This document shows positions 8,857 to 16,351 of a stretch of 64,000 nucleotides of DNA, in pieces. Source of the DNA: Streptomyces pinistramenti. GTDB taxonomy: Bacteria > Actinomycetota > Actinomycetes > Streptomycetales > Streptomycetaceae. The stretch spans positions 248,001 through 312,000 of the forward strand of contig NZ_JAJCXB010000002.1 in the NCBI RefSeq assembly GCF_020564935.1. The letters run 5' to 3'. Position 1 is the stretch's first letter. Every line of letters starts with the position of its first letter. The notes under the pieces are model-generated. The model was not told the origin of the DNA and searched no databases. It saw only the letters and a list, made by a program, of their open reading frames with translations. The position numbers and the translations under genes were made by a program.

Positions 8857-9729
8857 CTACTCCGGCCGAACCGCCTGAATATCCAGATCGATCCGGATCG
8901 TCGCACCGATCGCGGCGATGCCCCTGGCCAGCATCTTGCGCCAGTCCAGGGTGAAGTCCTCGCGGTGCAGTTCGGTGACGGCCCGGCAGGCCGTGCGGGT
9001 CTCGCCCGCCATGCCCGTGCCGATGCCCAGGTAGCGGGTGTCCAGCTGGACGTTGCGGCTGACGCCGTGCAGGTGCAGCACGCCCTGCACGGCCCACCGG
9101 CTGCCGCCCTTGTGGACGAACTTGTCTCCGGCGAACTGGAGGTAGGGGAAGCGGGCCACGTCCAGGAATTCCGCCGACCGCAGATGCTCGTCCCGCATCC
9201 GTACGCCGGTGTCCAGGCTCGCCGCGTCGATGGTCACCTCGACCCGGGAGTCCTGCATCCGTTCACCGATCCACAGCCCGCCCTCGAAGGTGTTGAAGCG
9301 GCCGTAGATGTCGGCCAGTCCGATGTGCCGGGCGGCGAAGCGGATGGCGGAGTGGTCGGGGTCGATCCGCCACTGGCCGGGGGCGGGCAGCGGGACCGCC
9401 GGTGCCAGTTCCAGCGTGACCGGGCGCTGCACGGTCCGCTCGCCCGCCATCACTTCGGCCTCGCACCGGACCGGGCTGAAGCCGTCGGACGTCACCACGA
9501 GCCGGTAGCCGCCGGGCGGCAGCGTCACGGTCAGCCGGCCGTTGGGATCGGTCCGGCCCTGCGTCACTTCCCGGCCACCGGAGTCCAGGACCGAGATCTC
9601 CACCCCCGCCATCGGCAGTCCGACGGGATCGTTGACGCACAGGTCCAGCGCACCAGCCCCGCGCGGGAGGGAGGGCTGGGGACTGTGCAGCGTACGGTCG
9701 CGCAGACGGTGGAGGAAGGTGAGCGGCAT
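8857..9729 (-). CDS. YceI-family protein with Cna_B/CarboxypepD_reg-like N-terminal domain
   Basis: About 290 residues. Residues 30-115 read as a small beta-sandwich of the carboxypeptidase-regulatory/Cna_B type (DLCVNDPVGLPMAGVEISV, later TDPNGRLTVTLPPGGYRL). Residues from about 135 onward are a YceI domain, a lipocalin-like barrel that binds isoprenoid-type lipids in known members (GQWRIDPDHSAIRFAARHIG, RFNTFEG, the SAEFLDVARFPYLQF segment). No signal peptide is evident, so a cytoplasmic location is likely. The start is uncertain: ATG at 9729 precedes the conserved part, but a GTG at 9804 would add 25 residues, and neither has a good ribosome site. It stands alone between the two sulfur operons. 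Confidence 0.82.
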   Translation of the reverse strand: MPLTFLHRLRDRTLHSPQPSLPRGAGALDLCVNDPVGLPMAGVEISVLDSGGREVTQGRTDPNGRLTVTLPPGGYRLVVTSDGFSPVRCEAEVMAGERTVQRPVTLELAPAVPLPAPGQWRIDPDHSAIRFAARHIGLADIYGRFNTFEGGLWIGERMQDSRVEVTIDAASLDTGVRMRDEHLRSAEFLDVARFPYLQFAGDKFVHKGGSRWAVQGVLHLHGVSRNVQLDTRYLGIGTGMAGETRTACRAVTELHREDFTLDWRKMLARGIAAIGATIRIDLDIQAVRPE

Positions 9730-9929
9730 GGCAGGACGGGGCCCATCGATTGTCTCGGTCCGGGGAAGGACGGAGGCTGGCAGGATTACGGATTGAAATC
9801 GCACGAAAATGGTGCGGAATCCCTTCTATCCTGTCATCGCCACGTCGCCCAAATTGACCATCAGGTGTCAAGACCTAGCTAAAGGTGATGCATCTCGCAC
9901 CGCTGTGGTCAACGCCTGGGCTGCCTCGG

Positions 9930-10352
9930 TCATCCCAGGAAACTCAGCCGGACCTCGCGGTGGGGGTTGTCCTTGTTGGTGTCGACGAGGCACACGGACT
10001 GCCACGTCCCCAGGGCCATCCGCCCCGCGACGACCGGCAGGGTGGCGTGCGGCGGGACGAGTGCCGGGAGGACGTGGTCGCGGCCGTGTCCGTGGCTGCC
10101 GTGGCGGTGCCGCCAGCGGTCGTCGGCGGGCAGTAGATCGTGCAGCGCGGACAGCAGGTCGTCGTCGCTGCCCGCGCCGGTCTCCAGGATGGCGATGCCT
10201 GCGGTGGCGTGCGGGACGAAGAGGTTGAGGAGGCCGTCGCCGCCGCGGGCGGCCTCCCGGAGGAAGGCGTCGCAATCGGCCGTCAGGTCGGCGACGGTCT
10301 CCGTCGAGCCGGTGGTGACGTCGAGGGTGCGCGTGATGAATGTGGTGCTCAT
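9930..10352 (-). CDS. YjbQ-family protein
   Basis: A 140-residue YjbQ/UPF0047 protein. Members adopt a conserved trimeric fold; some show weak thiamine-phosphate-synthase activity in vitro, and the true role is unsettled. Seen: the family signature LFVPHATAGIAILETGAG, the histidine-rich DDRWRHRHGSHGHGRDH segment and GTWQSVCLVDTNKDNPHREV near the end. ATG at 10352 gives the standard family length. Its promoter region is shared with the plus-strand ssu leader peptide, whose candidate promoter lies 100 bases away. Confidence 0.9.
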   Translation of the reverse strand: MSTTFITRTLDVTTGSTETVADLTADCDAFLREAARGGDGLLNLFVPHATAGIAILETGAGSDDDLLSALHDLLPADDRWRHRHGSHGHGRDHVLPALVPPHATLPVVAGRMALGTWQSVCLVDTNKDNPHREVRLSFLG

Positions 10353-10448
10353 GTCCCCATCCTCGTACGGCGGCTCATGCCGGGGCCGCAGCCCAGGGGC
10401 CGCTTCCGCCATACGCCCGTAACAAAGGTCCACCTGCCGAGACGGCGA

Positions 10449-10478
10449 TTGACCCTCCTCTCGGCCCGCCGCTACGTT
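10449..10478 (+). promoter_or_regulatory. Candidate promoter of the ssu leader peptide
   Basis: TTGACC and TACGTT are separated by 18 bases, a good fit to a Streptomyces housekeeping promoter. TACGTT ends seven bases before the leader ATG, so transcription would begin at or next to the start codon. The bases between (CGGCGGC) are identical to those at the other leader. Confidence 0.55.
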
Positions 10479-10485
10479 CGGCGGC

Positions 10486-10569
10486 ATGTCTACGTCAGCC
10501 CAGCTCACCACGCGTGGTCACATCGACCTGCTGCGAGTGGCCTCCGCCACCTGTCGACGCGGCTGCTGA
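10486..10569 (+). CDS. Sulfur-operon leader peptide (27 aa)
   Basis: A 27-codon frame with the core TRGHIDLLRVASATC and a C-terminal CRRGC, ending in TGA at 10567-10569. It shares R, H, D, L, R, V, S, A and C positions with the leader at 8540-8635. It precedes ssuC by 261 bases in the same orientation. Like the other copy it has no Shine-Dalgarno site, and a promoter-like sequence sits directly upstream. Known actinobacterial leaders of this sort occur ahead of sulfur assimilation and import genes; cysteine-dependent attenuation of ssuCBAD is the likely role (inference). Confidence 0.82.
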   Translation: MSTSAQLTTRGHIDLLRVASATCRRGC

Positions 10570-10830
10570 CGCTTTTCCCGGTCAGGGCGTCCTCCGTCTG
10601 ACACTTTCCGAGGGCTCCCGTCCGAAGGCTTCCGGCCTTTCCCGTTGTCACGGGTCCTCGGTCCGCGTTCCGTAGCGCGACGTTCCCTGCGCAAGCGTGC
10701 CCCCTGCCCGTACCCACGCGCCGCTTCCGGTGCCCGGCGTCGGCCGGGGTCCTTCGGCGCGCGCCGGCCAACTCCGTTTCCGCGCGCCCCCATTCCCCTC
10801 TTCCTCCCCTCCCCCCTCCGTGGAGTTCCG
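10570..10830 (+). promoter_or_regulatory. Leader region between leader peptide and ssuC
   Basis: About 260 bases without a plausible gene, between the leader-peptide stop and ssuC. It would be the part of the transcript where attenuation structures form. I see several short GC-rich complementary segments but no single dominant hairpin by eye. Confidence 0.4.
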
Positions 10831-11730
10831 ATGAGTCTCGATCAGGCCGTGGCCGGACAGGCGCCACCCGATACGTCTGCCGGGGCCGCGGCGCTCGCCG
10901 AGGAGGGCGCGCCCGCCGGGCCGCCTCCCGAGTTGTCGCGTGTGGTGCCCGTGTCCGGGCGGCGGCGGTCCGTGCCGCGGTGGCTGCGCCGTACGGTCGG
11001 GCCGGTGGCGCTCCTGGTGTTGTGGCAGATGCTGAGTGCGACCGGCGCGCTGCACGAGGACATCCTGGCGTCGCCCGGCACCATCGCGGCCACCGGAGCC
11101 GGGCTGATCTCGGACGGGACGCTGCCGTCGGCAATGGTGGTGTCGCTGCAACGGGTCGCTGTCGGGCTGGTGTTGGGCGGGGTGGCAGGTGTCGCGCTGG
11201 CGCTGGTATCCGGGCTTTCGCGGCTCGGCGAGGATCTGGTCGACGCGACCGTGCAGATGCTGCGGTCCATCCCCTGGGTGGGCATGATCCCGCTGTTCAT
11301 CGTCTGGCTGGGGATCGGCGAAGCGCCGAAGATCGCGCTGATCGCGCTGGGTGTGGCGTTCCATCTGTATCTGAACGTCTACGCCGGAATCCGGGGCGTG
11401 GACGCGCAGTTGGTCGAGGCAGGCACCTCGCTCGGGCTCGGCCGCTGGGGGCTGATCCGGCACGTGGTGCTGCCGGGCGCGCTGCCGGGCGCCATGACCG
11501 GGCTGCGCTACTCGCTGGCCACCGCCTGGCTTGCGCTGGTCTTCGGGGAGCAGGTCAACGCCGATGACGGCCTCGGCTTCCTGATGAACCAGGCCAGGGA
11601 GTTCTTCCGTACCGACGTGATCGTGGTCTGCCTGGTGGTCTACGCGATCCTCGGCCTGCTCGCCGATTTCCTCGTCCGCGCCCTCGAAAGGCTGCTGCTG
11701 CAATGGCGACCGACATTCACCGGACGGTGA
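10831..11730 (+). CDS. ssuC: Aliphatic sulfonate ABC transporter permease SsuC
   Basis: A 299-residue permease of the SsuC/TauC/NitT family. After a polar 50-residue N-terminal tail come about six membrane segments; the C-terminal half has the ATPase-contact loop (VEAGTSLGLGRWGLIRHVVLPGAL, seen as EAGTSLGLGR and RHVVLPGALP) and TAWLALVFGEQVNADDGLGF, highly typical of sulfonate permeases. ATG at 10831 follows GGAG with five bases between. The 3' end overlaps ssuB by 28 bases. First structural gene of ssuCBAD; takes up sulfonates as a sulfur source. Confidence 0.93.
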   Translation: MSLDQAVAGQAPPDTSAGAAALAEEGAPAGPPPELSRVVPVSGRRRSVPRWLRRTVGPVALLVLWQMLSATGALHEDILASPGTIAATGAGLISDGTLPSAMVVSLQRVAVGLVLGGVAGVALALVSGLSRLGEDLVDATVQMLRSIPWVGMIPLFIVWLGIGEAPKIALIALGVAFHLYLNVYAGIRGVDAQLVEAGTSLGLGRWGLIRHVVLPGALPGAMTGLRYSLATAWLALVFGEQVNADDGLGFLMNQAREFFRTDVIVVCLVVYAILGLLADFLVRALERLLLQWRPTFTGR

Positions 11731-12497
11731 CCCCCGAGACGGCCGACGGGGCCGGTGCGGCCGTGCGGGTCGCCGGCCTGGTGCGGTCGTTCGACGGCCG
11801 GGCCGTCATCGATGACCTCGAACTGACGTTGCGACCGGGCGAGTTCGTGGCGCTGCTCGGGCGCAGCGGCTGCGGCAAGTCGACGCTGCTGCGGGTGCTG
11901 GCCGGCCTCGACCGGGAGATCGAGGGCGAGGTGCTGGTGCCGCGCCGTAAGGCCGTGGCCTTCCAGGCGCCTCGGCTGATGCCCTGGAAGAAGGTGTGGC
12001 GCAATGTCCTGCTGGGGCTGCCGGGGCGTCCCGATCGGGGTACGGCCGTGGCGGCGCTGGAGGAGGTCGGGCTCGGGCACCGCGCCGACGCCTGGCCCAA
12101 GACACTCTCCGGCGGTGAGGCCCAGCGCGCCTCGCTGGCCCGCGCGCTGGTGCGGGAGCCGGATCTGCTGCTGCTGGACGAGCCGTTCGGCGCGCTGGAC
12201 GCGCTGACCCGGATCAAGGCCCAGCGGCTGGTGGCCGACCTGTGGCAGCAGCGGGGCTGTGCGGTGCTGCTGGTGACGCACGACGTCGACGAGGCGCTGC
12301 TGCTCGCCGATCGCGCGCTGGTGATGGAGGACGGCCGGATCGCGTACGGGACGACGGTGGACCTGCCGCGGCCGCGCGACATCTCCGACCCGGGGTTCAC
12401 GGCGCTGCGGGCCCGGCTCCTGGGCCGGCTCGGCGTGGCGGGCGCGGAGGAGCAGGAACAGGGGCAGGAGACGGCGGGGCCGACCGTCGCGCACTGA
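11703..12497 (+). CDS. ssuB: Aliphatic sulfonate ABC transporter ATPase SsuB
   Basis: A 264-residue ATPase: Walker A GRSGCGKST at about 53-61, Q-loop VAFQAPRLMPWKKVWRNV, signature LSGGEAQR from 135, Walker B LLLLDEPFGALD around 155-166 and H-loop VTHDVDEA. The LMPWKKVWRNV stretch is characteristic of SsuB/TauB. The start lies inside the end of ssuC (28-base overlap, different frame), suggesting translational coupling. It powers sulfonate import through SsuC. Confidence 0.93.
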   Translation: MATDIHRTVTPETADGAGAAVRVAGLVRSFDGRAVIDDLELTLRPGEFVALLGRSGCGKSTLLRVLAGLDREIEGEVLVPRRKAVAFQAPRLMPWKKVWRNVLLGLPGRPDRGTAVAALEEVGLGHRADAWPKTLSGGEAQRASLARALVREPDLLLLDEPFGALDALTRIKAQRLVADLWQQRGCAVLLVTHDVDEALLLADRALVMEDGRIAYGTTVDLPRPRDISDPGFTALRARLLGRLGVAGAEEQEQGQETAGPTVAH

Positions 12498-12591
12498 ACA
12501 CCCGGCCTCGCGCGGACGGTGTGCAGGGAACGCACCGCCGCGCACGCACACGAGAGCCGCGCACGCACACCAGAAGAGAAACGGAACGTCG

Positions 12592-13641
12592 ATGAGATCA
12601 CGACCACGGCACCTCGCCCCGGCCCTGCTGCTCCCGCTCGCCCTGCTGGTGGCCGCCTGCGGCGGCGCGGCGGGGGCGGGCGGCTCGGCGGGCGGCACCG
12701 GAAGCGGGACCGACGGCAAGGGGTCGCTGACCCTCGACGTCGGTGACCAGAAGGGCGGTTCGGAGGCCGTGCTGCGGGCCGCAGGGGAGCTGGACGACCT
12801 CACCTACAAGATCAAGTGGTCCACCTTCACCTCGGGGCCGCCGCTCCTTGAGGCGGTGAACGCCGGGGCCGTCGACATCGGTGGGGTGGGCAATACGCCG
12901 CCGGTGTTCGCGGCGGCGGCGAAGTCGAAGATCAAGGTGGTCGCCGGGGCGCACAGCCGGGCGGACGGCGACGCGGTCCTGGTGAAGAAGGACTCGCCGC
13001 TGCACCGTGCCGCCCAGCTCAAGGGGAAGTCGATCGCGGTGGCACAGGGCAGTTCCGCGCACTACCAACTCCTCGCCCAGCTGCGGAAGTCCGGGCTCTC
13101 CCCCAAGGACGTCACGCTCAGCTACCTCCAGCCGGCCGATGCGCTGGCCGCGTTCACCCGCGGCAAGGTGGACGCCTGGGCGGTGTGGGATCCGTACACC
13201 TCGCAGGCCCTGGAGCAGGCCGACGCGCGGGTGCTGGCGACCGGGCAGGGGGTGGTCAACGGCCTGAGCTTCCAGGTCGCCGCGCCCGCGGCGCTGGGCG
13301 ACAAGAAGAAGGCGGCGGCGGTCAAGGACTACGTCCAGCGGCTGCGCCGGGCCCAGGACTGGGTGCACGCGCACCCGGCCGCCTGGGCCGAGGTCTGGGC
13401 GAAGGAGACCGGGCTGCCGCAGGACGTGGCGCTGGCCGCGGTCAAGCGCACCCGGGGCACGGCGGTGCAGGTGGCGGTGGACAAGGAGGCCATCGCCTCG
13501 GAACAGAAGATCGTCGACACCTTCGCCGCGTTCAAGCTCATCCCCCGCTCCTTCGACTTCGGCGCGTTCGTCGACCCACGCTTCAACGGTGGTCTGCCGC
13601 CCTCCGGCACCGCGCCGCGCACCTATGGAAAGGCCCGCTGA
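12592..13641 (+). CDS. ssuA: Aliphatic sulfonate-binding lipoprotein SsuA
   Basis: A 349-residue NMT1/SsuA-type binding protein. A signal sequence with basic residues, a Leu-rich core and lipobox LVAAC (Cys about 23) is followed by a Gly/Ser linker. The mature part shows the family pattern: DVGDQKGGSEAVLRA, NAGAVDIGGVGNTPP, AVAQGSSAHYQLLAQL, TRGKVDAWAVWDPYTSQ. It should capture sulfonates outside the membrane for SsuBC. It begins 94 bases after ssuB and ends one base before ssuD. Confidence 0.93.
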   Translation: MRSRPRHLAPALLLPLALLVAACGGAAGAGGSAGGTGSGTDGKGSLTLDVGDQKGGSEAVLRAAGELDDLTYKIKWSTFTSGPPLLEAVNAGAVDIGGVGNTPPVFAAAAKSKIKVVAGAHSRADGDAVLVKKDSPLHRAAQLKGKSIAVAQGSSAHYQLLAQLRKSGLSPKDVTLSYLQPADALAAFTRGKVDAWAVWDPYTSQALEQADARVLATGQGVVNGLSFQVAAPAALGDKKKAAAVKDYVQRLRRAQDWVHAHPAAWAEVWAKETGLPQDVALAAVKRTRGTAVQVAVDKEAIASEQKIVDTFAAFKLIPRSFDFGAFVDPRFNGGLPPSGTAPRTYGKAR

Positions 13642-13642
13642 C

Positions 13643-14836
13643 ATGTCCGTACACCTGCACTGGTTCCTGCCGACCGGCGGCGACGGGCGCACCCTCGTCG
13701 ACCGGCACGCCTACACCGACGGCGGCGTCCGGCGCGACCGCATCACCCCGGTGCGCGGGGTGCGCGGCCCCGACATCGAGTATCTGGCCCAAATCGCCAA
13801 GGCCGCCGAGCAGTTGGGCTTCGAGGCGGTGCTCACGCCGACCGGTACGTGGTGCGAGGACGCCTGGCTGACGACGACGGCGCTGACCCAGGTCACCGAG
13901 CGGCTGAAGTTCCTGGTGGCGTTCCGGCCCGGGGTGATCTCGCCGGTACTGGCCGCGCAGATGGCCGCGACGTATCAGCGTCTCTCGCGCGGGCGGCTGT
14001 TGCTGAACGTGGTCACGGGCGGCGACTCGACCGAACAGAAACGGTTCGGGGATCATCTCGGCCACGACCAGCGGTATGCCCGTACCGACGAGTTCCTCCA
14101 GGTCGTGCGGGGGGTGTGGAGCGGCGCGCCGTTCGACTTCCAGGGGGAGCACTATCAGGTCGAGGGCGGCCTGACGGCGCTGCCGCCGGATCCGCTGCCG
14201 CAGATCTTCTTCGGCGGCTCGTCGGCGGCCGCCGGGCCGGTCGCCGCGCGGAACGTGGATGTGTACCTGACCTGGGGCGAGCCGCCCGAGCAGGTCAAGC
14301 AGAAGATCGACTGGATTCGCGGTCTCGCGGAGCGGGAAGGGCGCACGGTCCGGTTCGGCATCCGGCTGCACACCATCTCGCGGGACACGTCGCAGGAGGC
14401 GTGGGCGACCGCCGACCGGCTGCTCGGCGATCTCGACCCGGACACCGTCGCGGCGGCCCAACAGGCCCTGGGCAAGAGCGAGTCGGTGGGCCAGCAGCGG
14501 ATGCTGGCGCTGCACGGCGGGTCGCGCGACAAGCTGGAGATCTCACCCAACCTGTGGGCCGGGGTGGGCCTGGTGCGCGGCGGCGCGGGCACCGCGCTGG
14601 TCGGCAGCCACGCGGAGGTCGCCGACCGGATCGAGGAGTACCACGCGCTGGGCATCGAGCACTTCGTGCTGTCCGGCTACCCGCATCTGGAGGAGGCGTA
14701 CTGGTTCGGCGAGGGCGTACGGCCCGAGCTGGCGGCGCGCGGCCTGCTGGATGCCGGAGCGGGCGGCACGCAGGGCGGCGGCCGGCCCGCGTGCGCGTCC
14801 GGCGGGGCTCCGCTGCTGGTGGCAGGCGGGCGCTGA
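13643..14836 (+). CDS. ssuD: FMNH2-dependent alkanesulfonate monooxygenase SsuD
   Basis: A 397-residue luciferase-like monooxygenase that oxidises alkanesulfonates to aldehyde plus sulfite. Seen: the SsuD opening VHLHWFLPTGGDGR, the AVLTPTGTWCEDAW segment, FRPGVISPVLAAQMAATYQR, LNVVTGGDSTEQKRFGDHL and IEHFVLSGYPHLEEAYWFGEGV, all close to SsuD. The start was chosen at 13643, one base beyond the ssuA stop; the longer open frame upstream overlaps ssuA. No flavin reductase (SsuE) gene is in the operon; reduced FMN must come from elsewhere. About 25 C-terminal residues are extra, low-complexity sequence. Confidence 0.93.
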   Translation: MSVHLHWFLPTGGDGRTLVDRHAYTDGGVRRDRITPVRGVRGPDIEYLAQIAKAAEQLGFEAVLTPTGTWCEDAWLTTTALTQVTERLKFLVAFRPGVISPVLAAQMAATYQRLSRGRLLLNVVTGGDSTEQKRFGDHLGHDQRYARTDEFLQVVRGVWSGAPFDFQGEHYQVEGGLTALPPDPLPQIFFGGSSAAAGPVAARNVDVYLTWGEPPEQVKQKIDWIRGLAEREGRTVRFGIRLHTISRDTSQEAWATADRLLGDLDPDTVAAAQQALGKSESVGQQRMLALHGGSRDKLEISPNLWAGVGLVRGGAGTALVGSHAEVADRIEEYHALGIEHFVLSGYPHLEEAYWFGEGVRPELAARGLLDAGAGGTQGGGRPACASGGAPLLVAGGR

Positions 14837-14895
14837 GACACATGCTCCGCCCCGCCGGCGGGAAGACCTGACCGCCCTCCCGAGTTAGTAGAAAC

Positions 14896-16053
14896 ATGAA
14901 CTACAGCGGAGGGCGTCCCGACGACGCGGCGCGCGAGATCGAGGTCGCGGTGATCGGCGCCGGGCAGGCCGGCCTGGCCGCCGCCTTCCACCTGCGGCGG
15001 GCCGGCTACGTACCGGACCGTGACGTCGTGGTGCTCGACCACGCGCCACACCCCGGCGGCGCCTGGCAGTTCCGCTGGCCCACCCTGACCTACGACAAGG
15101 TCCACGGAATGCACGCGCTGCCGGGCATGGAGCTGACCGGAGCGGATCCCGCGCGGCCCTCGTCGGAGGTGATCGGCGCGTACTTCGACCGCTACGAGCG
15201 GGCCTTCGGACTGCGGGTGCACCGGCCGGCGGACGTCGCGGCGGTGCGCGAGGGGGCAGGCGGCCGGCTGCGCGTCGAGAGCTCCGACGGGACGTACGCG
15301 CCCCGTGCGCTGATCAACGCGACCGGCACCTGGGACCGACCGTTCCTGCCGCGCGTCCCCGGACAGGAGACCTTCGCCGGACGGCAGCTGCACAGCGCGC
15401 AGTACCCCGGCCCCGAGGCATTCCGCGGACAGCGGGTCATCGTCGTCGGCGGCGGGACGTCGGCGGTCCAGCAGCTGCTGGAGATCGCGCCGGTCGCGGC
15501 GGCCACGACCTGGGTGACCAGACGCCCGCCGGTCTTCCGCGATGGCCCGTTCGGCGAGGAGCAGGGCCGGGCCGCGGTCGCGCGGGTCGAGGAGCGGGTG
15601 CGCGAGGGCCTGCCGCCGCAGAGCGTGGTGAGCGTGACGGGTCTGCCGATGACGGAGGCGATGCGGCAGGCCCGTGTGCGCGGCGTACTGGAGCGGCTGC
15701 CGATGTTCGCGCGCGTCACTCCCGGCGGGGTGGTCTGGGCGGACGGGCGGACGGCCGACGCCGACGTCCTGCTGTACGCGACGGGCTTCCGCGCGGCGAT
15801 CGGCCACCTCGCACCGCTGCGGCTGCGCGAGGCGGGCGGCGGCATCCGCCTGGCCGGCACCCGCGTGGTGCGTGACCCGCGGATCCATCTCGTCGGCTAC
15901 GGACCGTCGGCGAGCACGATCGGCGCCAACCGGGCGGGCCGGGCCGCGGTCCGTGATCTGCGGCGGCTGCTGGGTCCAGCCGACGAGCCGGGGCCCGGCA
16001 CTCCCGCATGGGAACACACGAACGCGGGATCGAGTGTTCGCCAGAAAGCGTGA
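14896..16053 (+). CDS. Flavin-containing monooxygenase-like FAD/NAD(P)-binding protein
   Basis: A 385-residue protein with two dinucleotide-binding motifs: GAGQAG at 21-26 for FAD and GGGTSA at 185-190 for NAD(P)H, plus the ATG-type motif NATGTW near 141-146. This arrangement is typical of FMO-like oxidoreductases and YpdA/CzcO-type flavoproteins. ATG at 14896 is 59 bases after ssuD in the same direction, so co-transcription with the ssu operon is possible, though the spacing allows an independent promoter. Whether it works on organosulfur compounds is unknown. The C-terminal 25 residues are poorly conserved in appearance. Confidence 0.85.
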   Translation: MNYSGGRPDDAAREIEVAVIGAGQAGLAAAFHLRRAGYVPDRDVVVLDHAPHPGGAWQFRWPTLTYDKVHGMHALPGMELTGADPARPSSEVIGAYFDRYERAFGLRVHRPADVAAVREGAGGRLRVESSDGTYAPRALINATGTWDRPFLPRVPGQETFAGRQLHSAQYPGPEAFRGQRVIVVGGGTSAVQQLLEIAPVAAATTWVTRRPPVFRDGPFGEEQGRAAVARVEERVREGLPPQSVVSVTGLPMTEAMRQARVRGVLERLPMFARVTPGGVVWADGRTADADVLLYATGFRAAIGHLAPLRLREAGGGIRLAGTRVVRDPRIHLVGYGPSASTIGANRAGRAAVRDLRRLLGPADEPGPGTPAWEHTNAGSSVRQKA

Positions 16054-16209
16054 TCGATGCCGAAAGGGGTTTCCAGGGCACCTCGCGCCGGGTGATGCTT
16101 ACGGGGCGCAAGCGACGGACTGCAGAACGTCACAGCACCTCCGGTCGACTCCCTTGCTGGGCCGGAGAGTTGGTCCCACATTGCACATTCGCACAAGGAG
16201 AAACACCCC

Positions 16210-16269
16210 ATGGACATCATCACCAACCTGCTTGCCGGCGTCTTCCACTTCGTGGGTTGGCTCGTCTGA
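16210..16269 (+). CDS. 19-residue hydrophobic peptide
   Basis: A 20-codon frame encoding MDIITNLLAGVFHFVGWLV, preceded by AAGGAG with nine bases between it and the ATG, and followed 15 bases after the stop by a strong hairpin. The product is a single hydrophobic, possibly amphipathic helix with one acidic residue. I do not recognise a named family; size and composition resemble small membrane or modulin-like peptides. It is not part of an operon: the flavoprotein gene ends 156 bases upstream and the next gene points the other way. The combination of ribosome site, tiny frame and terminator makes chance unlikely. Confidence 0.65.
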   Translation: MDIITNLLAGVFHFVGWLV

Positions 16270-16284
16270 CGGACCGTGCTCCAC

Positions 16285-16321
16285 GGCGCCGCTCCTCCCC
16301 GTCCCAGGGAGGGGCGGCGCC
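16285..16321 (+). terminator. Strong intrinsic terminator hairpin
   Basis: Arms GGCGCCGCTCCTCCC and GGGAGGGGCGGCGCC pair almost perfectly around a short loop. It directly follows the 19-residue peptide gene and may also end transcription of the MFS gene coming from the other side. No long T-tract, as usual in Streptomyces. Confidence 0.8.
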
Positions 16322-16351
16322 TTCCGTTGTGCCGGGGCGGCCGCCCGTCCG

